Origin: Buchnera aphidicola (Aphis gossypii) | Lineage (GTDB): Bacteria; Pseudomonadota; Gammaproteobacteria; Enterobacterales; Enterobacteriaceae | Length of the DNA stretch: 64,000 nt | Direction of reading: 5' to 3' | NCBI RefSeq assembly: GCF_013394915.1 | Contig: NZ_CP056771.1 | Coordinates: 186,001 to 250,000 of the forward strand | Shown: one piece after another, positions 32,935 through 43,661 of the stretch | Layout: each line of letters opens with the position of its first letter | How positions within the stretch are numbered: position 1 is the stretch's first letter | Notes under the pieces: model-generated | Told to the model about the DNA's origin: nothing | Database searches by the model: none | The model's input: only the letters and a program-made list of their open reading frames with translations | Made by a program: the position numbers and the translations under genes

Positions 32935-33882
32935 TTAATGTTCGAACATTGCAGAGATAGATTCTTCATTACTAATTCGTCTTATAGCTTCTGCTAACAT
33001 TCCAGCTAATGTGAGTGTTCGTACATTTGGTAATAATTTAATTCTTTCTTGCAATGGAATAGTATCACAAACAACTACTTCATCGATAACAGAATGTTTT
33101 AAATTTTCCGATGCCTTGCCTGAAAAAATGGGATGTGTAGCATATGCAAAAACCCTTTTTGCTCCTCTTTCTTTAAGAGCTTCTGCAGCCTTACAAAGTG
33201 TCCCTCCAGTATCGATCATATCATCAACTAAAATACAATCTCGGTTTGCAACATCTCCAATAATATTCATAACTTGAGAAATATTAGGACGGGGTCTTCT
33301 TTTGTCTATAATCGCCATATCAGTATCATAAAGAAGTTTTGCAATTGCTCGGGCTCTGACAACTCCGCCAATATCAGGTGATACAACAATCGGATTTTTT
33401 AATTCTCTCTGCAACATATCTTCTAAAAGAATTAAGCTACCGAATACATTATCTACAGGTACATCAAAAAAACCTTGAATTTGCTCAGCATGTAAATCTA
33501 CTGTTAATACACGATCTACTCCTATACTAGATAAAAAATCAGCTACAACTTTAGCTGTAATTGGGACTCGAGCAGATCGTACGCGCCTATCTTGACGTGA
33601 ATATCCAAAATATGGAATTACCGCAGTAATTCTACCAGCTGAAGCTCTTCTTAAAGCATCTATCATTACAACAAGTTCCATAATATTATCATTTGTTGGA
33701 GAACAAGTTGATTGAATGATAAAGACATCACTTCCTCTAACATTTTCATTAATTTGAACACTAATTTCGCCATCGCTAAATCGTCCTACAGATGCATTTC
33801 CTAAATTTATATAAAGTCGATGAGCAATAAATTTTGCTAGTTTTGGAATAGAGTTTCCAGCAAATAATTTCATATCTGGCAT
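32935..33882 (-). CDS. prs: Ribose-phosphate pyrophosphokinase (PRPP synthase)
   Basis: Makes PRPP from ribose 5-phosphate and ATP for nucleotide, NAD, histidine and tryptophan synthesis. The 315 residues equal E. coli. Visible motifs: the N-terminal [33 protein letters not shown], the regulatory/ATP loop, and the PRPP-binding [15 protein letters not shown]. It is read after ispE, from which it is separated by 38 bases, the E. coli order. Confidence 0.97.
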   Translation of the reverse strand: MPDMKLFAGNSIPKLAKFIAHRLYINLGNASVGRFSDGEISVQINENVRGSDVFIIQSTCSPTNDNIMELVVMIDALRRASAGRITAVIPYFGYSRQDRRVRSARVPITAKVVADFLSSIGVDRVLTVDLHAEQIQGFFDVPVDNVFGSLILLEDMLQRELKNPIVVSPDIGGVVRARAIAKLLYDTDMAIIDKRRPRPNISQVMNIIGDVANRDCILVDDMIDTGGTLCKAAEALKERGAKRVFAYATHPIFSGKASENLKHSVIDEVVVCDTIPLQERIKLLPNVRTLTLAGMLAEAIRRISNEESISAMFEH

Positions 33883-33920
33883 AAAAAACCTTGTTTTTTA
33901 TTTTTATTTTAATATTGATT

Positions 33921-34799
33921 TTAATTAAAAACATGAGTCTTTCTTTTATAAAAAACACGATGTAATGACGAAGTATTCATACCTTTAGCAATAAATCCTT
34001 TGACATTTTGAGGAAGTAAAGAAAATGTTTTTTGTGCAGATATTTTATCATCAAATTCTGCAAAAACACAGGATCCTGTTCCAGTCATTCGAGCAGGTGC
34101 ATAAAGAGATAGTATAGAAATTAATTTTTTTATTTTTTTAAATTTATTGCTTACTATATTTTCAAAATCGTTACTAAATGGAGATTGCAAAAGTAATTTT
34201 ATTGATTTTTTTTGAGCTTCACTTTTAATTAAAGAACTAGAAAATATATTTTTTGTTAAAATATGAATTTTAGGATAAACAACTAAATACCATTTTTCTT
34301 TTCTTTGAATAGGATGTAATATTTCACCTATTCCTTCAATAACAGATGTTTTACCCATGATAAACGCTGGAACATCTGATCCTATTTTAATACTAAATTT
34401 AGCTAATTCTGCCAATGTAAATTTTGTTTTCCATAGCTTATTTAATACAATTAAAACTGTCGCAGCGTTAGATGATCCCCCCCCTAATCCACTGCCCATA
34501 GGTATTTTTTTATTTAAGAATATTTTTGCTCCAAGAGTATGGCAATTAGTTTTTTCATAATATAATGCTTTTGATTTTAACAATTTTGCCGCTCTAATAA
34601 TAGTATTTTCTTTTTTTAAAATTGTTTTTTTCTCAGTAAATAATTCAATATTCCCAGTGTTATTTTCAATTATTTTTAATGTGTCGCCATAATTAAGAAA
34701 TTGAAATAAACTTTGGATATAATGATAACCATCTGAACGCATACCTGTAACGTATAAAAATAAGTTAATTTTTGCAGGAGAAGGCCATATATATGTCAT
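33921..34799 (-). CDS. ispE: 4-diphosphocytidyl-2-C-methyl-D-erythritol kinase
   Basis: GHMP-family kinase of the MEP isoprenoid pathway, whose last enzyme IspH is also encoded in this window. The 292 residues (E. coli 283) begin WPSPAKINLFLYVTGMRSDGYH with the catalytic Lys, followed by the ATP loop PMGSGLGGGSSNAAT and the C-terminal ARMTGTGSCVFAEF. Divergent from prfA over a 199-base gap where E. coli has hemA and lolB. Confidence 0.96.
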   Translation of the reverse strand: MTYIWPSPAKINLFLYVTGMRSDGYHYIQSLFQFLNYGDTLKIIENNTGNIELFTEKKTILKKENTIIRAAKLLKSKALYYEKTNCHTLGAKIFLNKKIPMGSGLGGGSSNAATVLIVLNKLWKTKFTLAELAKFSIKIGSDVPAFIMGKTSVIEGIGEILHPIQRKEKWYLVVYPKIHILTKNIFSSSLIKSEAQKKSIKLLLQSPFSNDFENIVSNKFKKIKKLISILSLYAPARMTGTGSCVFAEFDDKISAQKTFSLLPQNVKGFIAKGMNTSSLHRVFYKRKTHVFN

Positions 34800-34998
34800 T
34801 TTGTTTGTATTTTTAAAAAATTATTTTTATGTTAATATTTATTGAAATTATACTTAAAATTATCAAAAATGATATAATCATTTTAATTAGAAGATTTTAA
34901 TTTTTTTTATTATTAAAAAGATATTATTTGTTTTTATTTAAAGTATATAAATATTTTTTTTAAGTTGTTTTATTGTATTTTAAAAAGGATAATATTAT

Positions 34999-36084
34999 AT
35001 GAACTTGTCTATTGTTAATAAATTAAAATCTTTAAAATATCGCTTTCAAGAAATTGAGTTGCTGCTTACTCAAAAAGATATTATATCTGATCAAAATAAG
35101 TTACGAACTTTATCTAAAGAATATTTAAAACTTTCTGAAGTTGTTCAATATTTTATTAAATGGGAAAAAATAGAGCATGATATAAAAAATGTTAATTCTT
35201 TGTTTGATGATAAAGAAGTTCATGATGCGGCAAAAGAAGAATATTATATACTTAAACAACAAAAAAAAAAAATAGAGAAAAAAATTCAAATATTACTATT
35301 ACCTAAAGATCCTAATGATCAGCATAGTTGTTTAATAGAAATTCGAGCGGCTACAGGTGGAGATGAATCTTCTATTTTTGCAGGTCAATTATGTAGAATG
35401 TACATAAGATATGCTGAAAGTTATATGTGGAAAACAAAAATAATAAGTTCCAGTGAAAATGAAAAAGGAGGATTTAAAGAAATAATTGTTAAAATTACCG
35501 GAAAAGGTGCTTCAGGTCAATTAAAATTTGAATCAGGGGGGCATCGTGTGCAACGAGTTCCGGAAACTGAGTCACAAGGCAGAATTCATACTTCTACTTG
35601 TACTGTTGCGGTAATGCCTGTTCTACCTAAAACAAAAAAAGAAGAAATTATTTCATCTGATTTAAAAATTGATACATTTCGTTCTTCCGGAGCTGGTGGT
35701 CAGCACGTTAATACTACTGATTCAGCTATCAGAATTACTCATCTTCCTACTGGACATGTAGTAGAATGCCAAGACGAACGATCACAACATAAAAATAAAG
35801 CAAAAGCTTTATCTATTTTGTCTGCTCGTTTATACGCTGAAAAATTAGAAAAAAGTAAACGAGAAAATTCTTCTACAAGACGAATTTTATTGGGTAGTGG
35901 TTCAAGATCAGATAGAAACAGAACATATAATTTTTCTCAAAATAGAATTACAGATCATAGAATTAACCTAACTATATATAAATTAGATGAAGTTTTGGAA
36001 GGAAAATTAGATTTTCTTATTAAACCAATAACTCAAGAATATCAAGCAGATATGCTATCTACTTTATCTAAGTTTAAATTATGA
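34999..36084 (+). CDS. prfA: Peptide chain release factor 1
   Basis: Terminates translation at UAA and UAG. The 361 residues (E. coli 360) contain the codon-recognition region with PET in [15 protein letters not shown] and the hydrolysis motif GGQ in [17 protein letters not shown], the substrate for the methylase PrmC encoded next. A run of 12 A inside codons for KKK (35261-35272) is the longest coding homopolymer I noticed. AAGGAT lies 8-9 bases before the ATG; the stop overlaps prmC (ATGA). Confidence 0.97.
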   Translation: MNLSIVNKLKSLKYRFQEIELLLTQKDIISDQNKLRTLSKEYLKLSEVVQYFIKWEKIEHDIKNVNSLFDDKEVHDAAKEEYYILKQQKKKIEKKIQILLLPKDPNDQHSCLIEIRAATGGDESSIFAGQLCRMYIRYAESYMWKTKIISSSENEKGGFKEIIVKITGKGASGQLKFESGGHRVQRVPETESQGRIHTSTCTVAVMPVLPKTKKEEIISSDLKIDTFRSSGAGGQHVNTTDSAIRITHLPTGHVVECQDERSQHKNKAKALSILSARLYAEKLEKSKRENSSTRRILLGSGSRSDRNRTYNFSQNRITDHRINLTIYKLDEVLEGKLDFLIKPITQEYQADMLSTLSKFKL

Positions 36085-36908
36085 AAATATATCAATGGTT
36101 AAAACAAACAATTAAAATTTTTTCTAATTTTGAATATCCTCGATTTGAAGCAGAAATATTATTAAGTCATGTATTAAAGCGTTCACGTTCTTGGATTATA
36201 GTTTTTGATCAAATAGAATTAAATAAATTTAATCAAAAAATATTAAAGAATTTCGTTGATCGAAGATCAAAAGGAGAACCTATGGCTTATATATTAGGAA
36301 AAAAAGACTTTTGGTCTTTATCTTTGAAAGTATCTCCAGATACTTTAATTCCTAGACCTGATACAGAAATTTTAATTGAAAAAGTGTTATCTAAGATCGA
36401 TAGTGATCAAACACACATTCTTGATTTAGGAACTGGTTGCGGGGCTATTGCATTAGCTCTAGCAAGTGTTTGTTCAAGTTTTCAGATTGAAGCTGTTGAC
36501 AATTCACATAAAGCCATTAAAATAGCTAAAACAAATGCATTAGAATTAAGTTTAAACAATGTTGTTTTCTTTTATAGCGATTGGTTTTCACATATAGATA
36601 AAAAATTTAATATTATTGTAAGCAATCCTCCATATATTAGTTTAAAAGAAATGAAAATTTTTAAAAAAAATCTTGCTTTTGAACCAGTTAATGCGTTATT
36701 GTCAAAAAACAATGGATTAAAAGATATTGAATTAATTATAAAAAAATCCAAAAATTACTTATTTTGTAAAGGTTGGCTTTTTATTGAACATGGATGGAAA
36801 CAAAAATTACAAGTTCAATATTTATTTAAAAAATATAATTTTTTTAGCATACAATCTTACAAAGATTATGGGGGCAATGATCGTGTCACTATTGGACAAA
36901 AAAAATAG
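36081..36908 (+). CDS. prmC: Release factor glutamine methyltransferase
   Basis: S-adenosylmethionine-dependent methylase (formerly hemK) that modifies the glutamine of the release-factor GGQ motif. The 275 residues (E. coli 277) have an N-terminal helical domain, the SAM-binding [15 protein letters not shown] (about residue 113) and the catalytic NPPY motif in [11 protein letters not shown]. Translation is coupled to prfA through a four-base overlap, fitting its role. Confidence 0.96.
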   Translation: MKIYQWLKQTIKIFSNFEYPRFEAEILLSHVLKRSRSWIIVFDQIELNKFNQKILKNFVDRRSKGEPMAYILGKKDFWSLSLKVSPDTLIPRPDTEILIEKVLSKIDSDQTHILDLGTGCGAIALALASVCSSFQIEAVDNSHKAIKIAKTNALELSLNNVVFFYSDWFSHIDKKFNIIVSNPPYISLKEMKIFKKNLAFEPVNALLSKNNGLKDIELIIKKSKNYLFCKGWLFIEHGWKQKLQVQYLFKKYNFFSIQSYKDYGGNDRVTIGQKK

Positions 36909-37032
36909 TAATATTTTTAAAATATTGCATAAAAATGTTAAATTTAAAAAATAAGAATCAAATATCTTTTTGTTGAAATATTATAAAATATATTTTAATT
37001 TTTTTATTTCTTATAAATATTAGTATAATAAT

Positions 37033-37842
37033 ATGAAATCTTTTTCAAAAAATAATTTATCTAAGTTGTCATTATTTGACTCTATTATATCTGCATCTCG
37101 TTTTATTCGAGAAGATTTTCCTATAGATTCTGTAGTTTTAGATATGTGCAATAAAATTAAGGAAGCAAAATTTTATATTTCATCTGAAATTGAGCCAAAT
37201 AAAAAATTAAAAAAGTTATTAAATTTGTTTTATAAAAAGTGGAGTTTTGGCGGAGCAAGTGGTATTTATAAAATTTCAGATGTATTATGGATTGATAATG
37301 TATTAAAAACTAAACATGGTACTGCTGTATCTTTAGGTGTTCTTTTGTTGCATATTGCAAAAGAATTACAATTGCCATTAAATCCTGTAGCGTTTCCTAC
37401 GCAACTCATATTAAGAGCTGATTGGTCAGATAAAAAAAAGTGGCTTATTAATCCATTTAATGGTGAAATATTAGATCAGCATACACTAGAAGTATGGTTA
37501 AAAGGGAATATTAGTCCGACAGCTGAGTTATATGAAAATGATCTATATCAAGCAGAATCTATTACTATTTTTAGAAAAATGTTAAATACTTTAAAATCAG
37601 CTTTAATGGAAGAAAAAAATATGGAATTAGCATTAAATGTAAGTAATGTTCTTTTACAAATAGATCCTAATGATCCATACGAAATCCGTGATAGGGGGTT
37701 AATTTATGCTAATTTAGACTGCAATCATGTTGCTTTAAAAGATTTGCTTTATTTTGTTGAAAATTGTCCAGAAGATCCTATCAGTGAAATCATCAAAGTT
37801 CAAATACATGCAATTGAACAAAAAAAAATGATCTTACATTAA
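37033..37842 (+). CDS. sirB1: SirB1/YchA family transglutaminase-like and TPR protein
   Basis: A 269-residue protein, exactly the length of E. coli YchA (SirB1), found next to prfA-prmC as in E. coli. The N-terminal two thirds resemble a transglutaminase-like fold (GTAVSLGVLLLHIAKEL, FPTQLILRADW, INPFNGEILDQH) and the C-terminal third is a tetratricopeptide region ending SNVLLQIDPNDPYEIRDRG and CPEDPISEIIK. Biochemical function is not established as far as I know. A 124-base AT-rich spacer separates it from prmC. Confidence 0.9.
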   Translation: MKSFSKNNLSKLSLFDSIISASRFIREDFPIDSVVLDMCNKIKEAKFYISSEIEPNKKLKKLLNLFYKKWSFGGASGIYKISDVLWIDNVLKTKHGTAVSLGVLLLHIAKELQLPLNPVAFPTQLILRADWSDKKKWLINPFNGEILDQHTLEVWLKGNISPTAELYENDLYQAESITIFRKMLNTLKSALMEEKNMELALNVSNVLLQIDPNDPYEIRDRGLIYANLDCNHVALKDLLYFVENCPEDPISEIIKVQIHAIEQKKMILH

Positions 37843-37855
37843 TTATAACTAAAAT

Positions 37856-38662
37856 TTATCCAATGTTAAATATAGTTCTTTTGTGTTGTGTATTAAAATA
37901 AAGTTTTTCAATTATATTCTTTTCTAATATATTTATTTTTTTTCCTTCTAAATATGCATCTATTGTATTATATTTAACACCTAAAGAAATTTCATCTGGT
38001 TGCTGTGGGTTATTATCTTCAAGGTCTGCTGTCGGTGTTTTAAGATATAAACATTTAGGACAATTTAACTCTTTTAATAATAATTGAACTTGTTTTTTAT
38101 TGAGTTGAGATATAAGATTAACATCTACTCCATGATCTCCATGTTTAGTAAAAAACCCTGTGATTATTTCTGCTGCATTTCCTGTTCCTACAACTATTCC
38201 ATTTTGCATTGCAGCGATGCTATATTGCACTTTCATTCTTTCCCTTGCTTTTTCATTTCCTTTAACATAATCTGAAATTTTTATTCCTGCTATGTTTAAC
38301 GATAATTCGCTGCTTAAAACAGCTTTTTTTATATTAATTGTAAAAGTTTGGTCTGGATTAATAAAATTTATAACTTTTTTACAATCCTCTTCGTCTTTTT
38401 GAGTGCCATATGGTAATCTTAATGCAATAAATTTATATAGTTTATTTTTTCGTTCTTTACGTAATTGCTCTATAGCAATTTGACATAATTTGCCTGTTAA
38501 TGTTGAATCTTGGCCTCCACTAATAGCTACAATTAAAGATTTTAAATGAATATTTTGAAGTAAATATTTTTTTAAGTTTATAATACGATTTTCAATTTCT
38601 ATTTTTGGTATAATATTTGGCTTCACATTGGTTAGTTTAATAATTTTTTTTTGTAATGTCAT
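37856..38662 (-). CDS. nadE: NAD synthetase, ammonia-dependent
   Basis: Amidates nicotinate adenine dinucleotide to NAD. The 268 residues (E. coli 275) contain the ATP-pyrophosphatase P-loop [36 protein letters not shown] and [17 protein letters not shown]. There is no glutaminase domain. It converges with sirB1, the stops being 13 bases apart with no room for a separate terminator. Confidence 0.96.
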   Translation of the reverse strand: MTLQKKIIKLTNVKPNIIPKIEIENRIINLKKYLLQNIHLKSLIVAISGGQDSTLTGKLCQIAIEQLRKERKNKLYKFIALRLPYGTQKDEEDCKKVINFINPDQTFTINIKKAVLSSELSLNIAGIKISDYVKGNEKARERMKVQYSIAAMQNGIVVGTGNAAEIITGFFTKHGDHGVDVNLISQLNKKQVQLLLKELNCPKCLYLKTPTADLEDNNPQQPDEISLGVKYNTIDAYLEGKKINILEKNIIEKLYFNTQHKRTIFNIG

Positions 38663-38840
38663 ATTTTGTTTTGTTTATAAATTAGTTGAGATATGATAAA
38701 AATATTTATTTTGTATTAGGTTATTTTGTTTAAAATTAGTTATTATGTATATTATATATTAAAGTTAATAATTTTTAAAATATCATATAAAAAAAATTAT
38801 TTTTACTTTTTTAAATTTAATAACAAATTGGTAAAAAATA

Positions 38841-40046
38841 TTGAATAATTTAATTTTTGTACTAAATTGTGGAAGTTCTTCTATCAAATTTTCTATATTA
38901 AATCCACAAACTAAAAAAAAGTACTTATCTGGTTTAGTAGAATGCCTATTTTTAGAAAAAACATATATTAAATGGAAATATTTAGGAGTGAAATATAAAA
39001 AATATATAGGCGCTTATATATCTCATGAAAATGCTTTAAATTTTATTTTTAATCAAGTCTTATTTAAAAAACAGGATATATATAATAGTATTATTGGAAT
39101 AGGGCATAGAGTTGTTCATGGTGGCAACAAAATAAATCAATCTGTTTTGATTAATGATGAAATTATTAATTGTATTAAAGAATCTGCTCATTTTGCACCA
39201 TTACATAATCCTTTAAATTTAATAGGAATTAAAATAGCAATAGAAAAATTTCCTGCTTTATCAAAAAAAAATGTAGCAGTTTTTGATACTTCTTTTTATC
39301 ATAAAATGCCTAAAACTTCATTTTTATACGCTATTCCTTATGTTTTTTATAAGAAATATCATATACGCCGTTATGGTGCTCATGGGATTAGTCATGATTA
39401 TGTTTCACATGAAGCGTCTGTCATGTTAAATAAAAATTTTACTTCACTTAATATTATAACATGTCATTTGGGAAATGGATGCTCTGTTTCTGCAATTCGA
39501 AATGGAGTGTGTGTGGATACTTCGATGGGTTTAACACCTCTAGAAGGTTTAGTAATGGGCACTCGAAGTGGTGATATAGATCCTTCTATTATTTTTTTTA
39601 TGAATCAAAAAATTGGTATAAGTATTGAAAAAATTAACACAATTTTAAATAAAGAATCTGGTTTATTGGGATTAAGTGAAAAAAGTAGTGATTTTCGTTA
39701 TCTTGAAAAAAATTACTCTACTAATGAGTTAGTAAAGCTGTCTGTAGATATCTTTTGCCATCGATTATCTAAATATATTGCTTCTTATATCTGTTTAATG
39801 GACAATTGTTTAGATGCAGTCGTATTCACTGGTGGTATTGGAGAAAATGTATCATTAATTAGACAAATCACTGTGTCAAAATTACATCTAATGGGTTTAG
39901 AAATTGATATAAAAAAAAATTTTTTAATTAAAAATGGCAAGAGTGGTTCAATTACTATAAAGAATTCTATTCCTGTTTTAGTCATTCCTACAGATGAAGA
40001 GTTATTAATAGCAAAAAAAACAATGAAAATAATTAGTTCAATGTAA
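38841..40046 (+). CDS. ackA: Acetate kinase, TTG start
   Basis: Converts acetyl phosphate and ADP to acetate and ATP. The 401 residues (E. coli 400) start from a TTG, since MNNLIFVLNCGSSSIKF aligns with E. coli MSSKLVLVLNCGSSSLKF and no ATG lies nearby. Motifs: VLNCGSSSIKFS, GHRVVHGG, FDTSFYHKMP with the catalytic Asp, HLGNGCSVSAI and VFTGGIGENVSLIR. It is followed 40 bases later by pta, giving the usual substrate-level ATP module. Confidence 0.96.
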   Translation: MNNLIFVLNCGSSSIKFSILNPQTKKKYLSGLVECLFLEKTYIKWKYLGVKYKKYIGAYISHENALNFIFNQVLFKKQDIYNSIIGIGHRVVHGGNKINQSVLINDEIINCIKESAHFAPLHNPLNLIGIKIAIEKFPALSKKNVAVFDTSFYHKMPKTSFLYAIPYVFYKKYHIRRYGAHGISHDYVSHEASVMLNKNFTSLNIITCHLGNGCSVSAIRNGVCVDTSMGLTPLEGLVMGTRSGDIDPSIIFFMNQKIGISIEKINTILNKESGLLGLSEKSSDFRYLEKNYSTNELVKLSVDIFCHRLSKYIASYICLMDNCLDAVVFTGGIGENVSLIRQITVSKLHLMGLEIDIKKNFLIKNGKSGSITIKNSIPVLVIPTDEELLIAKKTMKIISSM

Positions 40047-40086
40047 TTATTTATAAATTTTAACATTTCAAGATAGTAAGAATATT

Positions 40087-42216
40087 ATGATTCGTATTAT
40101 AATGTTAGTACCTTTAAGTGAAGATATTAGTTTAACAACTATAACTTTAAGTTTAATTAATTTAATTAGCAAAAAAACAAAAAACAATTTTTTTAAATCT
40201 TTTTTTTACTTTTCTCTCATAAATAGTTCAATAGATAAAACTAAACTTATTGTTAAAAAGTATTTTTTAGACGATATAATTACATTGAAAAATATAGATT
40301 TTTCAAATGAATGTTTTAACTCTAATCAATACCATATGCTTGTGAATGAAGTTATTGATCAATGTTATCAAAAAAAAGATATTAATGGATTTATTTTAAT
40401 TCAAGGTATCAATAGAAATAAAAATCCTGATGCTGATAAGATAAATTATGAAGTTTCTCAAAATATCAATGCTGAAGTAATATTTTTAGATAATTTAAAA
40501 GATTACTCTTTAGAAGGTGTTCATCAAAAAAAAAATAAAATAAAAATATTTTTAAAATTTAATCAATATAGATATGTTTTAGGTTTTATTATTAATAATG
40601 TAAACTCTCCTTTTATACAAAAACAATATAATTTTGTAGAAAAGCTAAACGTTATATATAATTTAAAAAAAAATCAAATTTCTTTCGATATTAAACATGA
40701 CATTTTTTTAAAAGATAAATTTCTTTCTATATTCCATTTTATTCCTTGGAATAAACACTTATTAAAATCATCTATAATAGAAATTTGTAATTTTTTAGAT
40801 GCAAAAATCATTAATACAAAAAATATAAAAAATTCTATTGTAAAAAAAATAATAATATTTGATGAAAATTATACAAAAATAACAATAAAAGATTATAAAA
40901 ATGCTTTATTTTTTGTGTGTTTAAGTCGCTTGGAAACATTTATTAAAGATTTATTACTCAAATTAAAAATAAATAAAATTAGTGGCGTCCTTTTGACAGG
41001 TAAATGTCAAGTTGTGAAAAAAATTTTGTATTTGATAAATGTTTTAAAAGATTTTAATATTCCTATTTTTTTTATCAACGCAAATACAATAACAACTCTT
41101 TCGAGATTACAAAAATTTAATTTTAATATTAATTTTTACGATAAAAAATATATTGATAAAATACTAAAACATACTTCTAGCTATCTAAAAAATATTAATT
41201 TAAATATTTTTTCATATGATTCAGTTAATCATCAAAAAAAATATTCACCTAAAGAATTTTGTTATCGTTTAAAAATCTTATCTAAAAAAAATATAAAAAA
41301 AATTATACTTCCAGAATCATATGAGCCTCGAATATTAAAAGCTGCTTTAATATCTAATAATTTAGGAATTGCAGAATGTGTATTGTTGGGCAATGAAAAA
41401 AAAATTTTTAAAATAGCTCGTGATAATGAAATTTATTTAAATAGAAATATTCAAATAATAGATCCTGATATAATACGAGAAAACTACGTTTCAAGATTAT
41501 TAGAGTTAAGAAAGAATAAAGGTATAACTGAATCTTCTGCAACAAAGCAATTAGAAGATAATACTGTTTTAGCTACATTGTTATTAGAATGCAATAAAGT
41601 AGATGGATTAGTTTCTGGATCAATAAATACTACGGCTAATACTATACGCCCAGCATTACAAATTATTAAAACGAATCCTATTTATTCTTTGGTGTCTTCA
41701 ATATTTTTTATGTTATTCCCTCAAGAAGTATATATTTATGGCGATTGCGCAATCAACGTAAACCCAACAGCAGAAGAATTAGCAGAAATTGCAATTCAAT
41801 CTGCTAATTCAGCTAAAACCTTTGGGATAGAACCACGTGTAGCAATGTTATCTTATTCTAGTGGGTATTCTGGTTACGGTATGCAAGTAGAAAAAGTTAG
41901 AAGTGCGACTTCTATTATTAAATTAAAACAACCTAATTTAATTGTTGAAGGACCTATCCAATACGATGCAGCTATTTCAAGAAAAGTTGCTCAATTAAAA
42001 ATTCCAAACTCATCAATTCTAGGATCTGCAAATATTTTTATATTTCCAGATTTAAACTCTGGTAATATAACTTATAAAGCAGTACAACGTTCTTCAGGAT
42101 TAATTTGTATTGGACCTATGTTGCAAGGATTAAGAAAACCAGTAAATGATTTATCAAGAGGCGCATCAATTGAAGATATTGTTTATACTATTGCTTTAAC
42201 TGCAATTCAGTCGTAA
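40087..42216 (+). CDS. pta: Phosphate acetyltransferase
   Basis: Interconverts acetyl-CoA and acetyl phosphate. The 709 residues (E. coli 714) have three parts: an N-terminal P-loop/DRTGG-type regulatory region (about 1-375) that is strongly diverged and Lys/Asn/Ile-rich, and a well conserved C-terminal catalytic domain (LPESYEPRILKAA, ITESSATKQLEDNTVLATL, VDGLVSGSINTTANTIRPALQ, FIFPDLNSGNITYKAVQRS). The E. coli P-loop-like PTGTSVGLTS reads PLSEDISLTT, without its glycines, and the E. coli segment TGTSGAGSDVEKV reads SGYSGYGMQVEKV. Both changes are worth a check. Confidence 0.93.
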   Translation: MIRIIMLVPLSEDISLTTITLSLINLISKKTKNNFFKSFFYFSLINSSIDKTKLIVKKYFLDDIITLKNIDFSNECFNSNQYHMLVNEVIDQCYQKKDINGFILIQGINRNKNPDADKINYEVSQNINAEVIFLDNLKDYSLEGVHQKKNKIKIFLKFNQYRYVLGFIINNVNSPFIQKQYNFVEKLNVIYNLKKNQISFDIKHDIFLKDKFLSIFHFIPWNKHLLKSSIIEICNFLDAKIINTKNIKNSIVKKIIIFDENYTKITIKDYKNALFFVCLSRLETFIKDLLLKLKINKISGVLLTGKCQVVKKILYLINVLKDFNIPIFFINANTITTLSRLQKFNFNINFYDKKYIDKILKHTSSYLKNINLNIFSYDSVNHQKKYSPKEFCYRLKILSKKNIKKIILPESYEPRILKAALISNNLGIAECVLLGNEKKIFKIARDNEIYLNRNIQIIDPDIIRENYVSRLLELRKNKGITESSATKQLEDNTVLATLLLECNKVDGLVSGSINTTANTIRPALQIIKTNPIYSLVSSIFFMLFPQEVYIYGDCAINVNPTAEELAEIAIQSANSAKTFGIEPRVAMLSYSSGYSGYGMQVEKVRSATSIIKLKQPNLIVEGPIQYDAAISRKVAQLKIPNSSILGSANIFIFPDLNSGNITYKAVQRSSGLICIGPMLQGLRKPVNDLSRGASIEDIVYTIALTAIQS

Positions 42217-42226
42217 TTTATTTTAA

Positions 42227-42487
42227 TTATATTTTGATTGTAATATTTCCTTTTGGTTGACAACAACATGGAAAAATTTCATTTATTTTAAATAAAGCAG
42301 CTATAGGCTGTTTTATTGAGTAAATAATGCTCCCTTTTATTATTTCTATGCGACATGCTCCACAATACCCAGATTTACATTGATATGCTATATGTATATC
42401 ATTTTTTTTTAGAGTAGATAATATAGAAACGTTTTCTTTATAAACAATAATTTTTTTATTTAATATTTCAATAGTAGAATAATTCAT
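42227..42487 (-). CDS. yfaE: 2Fe-2S ferredoxin-like protein YfaE
   Basis: Small ferredoxin that in E. coli maintains the diferric-tyrosyl cofactor of the NrdB subunit. I start at the ATG giving MNYSTIEILNKK (86 residues; E. coli 84), one base after the nrdB stop; an upstream ATG inside nrdB would add 16 residues without homology. Cluster cysteines are in YQCKSGYCGACR and the distal CCCQPKG. It sits directly behind nrdB, as in E. coli, so the three genes form one unit. Confidence 0.92.
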   Translation of the reverse strand: MNYSTIEILNKKIIVYKENVSILSTLKKNDIHIAYQCKSGYCGACRIEIIKGSIIYSIKQPIAALFKINEIFPCCCQPKGNITIKI

Positions 42488-42488
42488 T

Positions 42489-43619
42489 TTATAATTTAAA
42501 TTTTTTAAATTCTTGATTAGATACCTTGGAATCAATTTGACCTACTAAATAAGAGCTAATTTCAGTTTCTTGTGGGGCATTTTGTATATAATCTGAATTT
42601 AACCAAGAATCGATCCAGGGAATAGGATTTGATTTTTTTTCAAACTGCATTTTTAAACCTATTGCATCCATTCGAATATTAGTAATATATTCTATATACT
42701 GCCAAAGTATATCTTTGTTTAGACCCAACATAGAACCGTCTTGAAATAAATATTCCGCCCATTTTTTTTCTTGTTCTGCAGCTAATATAAAAATTTGAGT
42801 TGCCATTTCTTTGCATTCTTTAACAATGTTTTTCATATTTTCGTTGTTTTTTTTATTATTTAATAAATATAAAATATGTTGAGTTCCGGTCAAATGCAGC
42901 GCTTCATCTCTTGCAATTAATCTAATAATTTTTGCATTTCCTTCCATAATTTCTCTTTCTGCAAATGCAAATGAACAAGCGAAGCTAACATAAAACCTAA
43001 TAGCTTCTAAAACGTTAACACTAATTAAACAAAGGTATAATTTTTTTTTTAATATATCTAAATTAATAAAAATTTTTTTTTCATTAACAGTGTGATTTCC
43101 TTCTCCTAATAAATGCCAATAACTAGTCATATTAATAAGCTCATCATAATAAGTAGAAATGTCTTTTGCTCTTTCATTAATATTCTTATTAGTTATGATA
43201 TCATCAAAAATAATTGATGGATTATTTATTATATTTCTAATTATATGAGTATAAGAGCGGGAATGAATTGTTTCTGAAAACGACCATGTTTCAATCCATG
43301 TTTCTAATTCAGGAATAGAGATAATAGGTAAAAAAGCAATATTTGGACTGCGCCCTTGAATTGAGTCAAGTAATGTTTGATATTTTAAATTGCTGATAAA
43401 AATATGTTTTTCATGTGAAGGAAGATTTTGAAAATCTATTCGATCTTGTGACAAATCTATTTCTTCTGGTCTCCAGAAAAACGAAAGTTGTTTTTCAATT
43501 AACTTTTCAAAAATGTTATATTTTTGTTGATCATATCGAGCTATATTAACAGGTTGCCCAAAAAACATAGGTTCTATTAGTTGATTATTTTTTTTCTTTG
43601 AAAATGTTGTATAAGACAC
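42489..43619 (-). CDS. nrdB: Ribonucleoside-diphosphate reductase subunit beta
   Basis: Class Ia R2 protein with the diiron-tyrosyl radical. The 376 residues equal E. coli in length. The radical tyrosine and an iron-ligand His/Glu are in [15 protein letters not shown]; further ligands in [16 protein letters not shown] and [13 protein letters not shown]; the C-terminal [11 protein letters not shown] tail binds NrdA. It follows nrdA by 42 bases. Confidence 0.97.
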   Translation of the reverse strand: MSYTTFSKKKNNQLIEPMFFGQPVNIARYDQQKYNIFEKLIEKQLSFFWRPEEIDLSQDRIDFQNLPSHEKHIFISNLKYQTLLDSIQGRSPNIAFLPIISIPELETWIETWSFSETIHSRSYTHIIRNIINNPSIIFDDIITNKNINERAKDISTYYDELINMTSYWHLLGEGNHTVNEKKIFINLDILKKKLYLCLISVNVLEAIRFYVSFACSFAFAEREIMEGNAKIIRLIARDEALHLTGTQHILYLLNNKKNNENMKNIVKECKEMATQIFILAAEQEKKWAEYLFQDGSMLGLNKDILWQYIEYITNIRMDAIGLKMQFEKKSNPIPWIDSWLNSDYIQNAPQETEISSYLVGQIDSKVSNQEFKKFKL

Positions 43620-43661
43620 TTTTTTACGCCTAAAATAAATTTTTATAATTTATACAATTGA

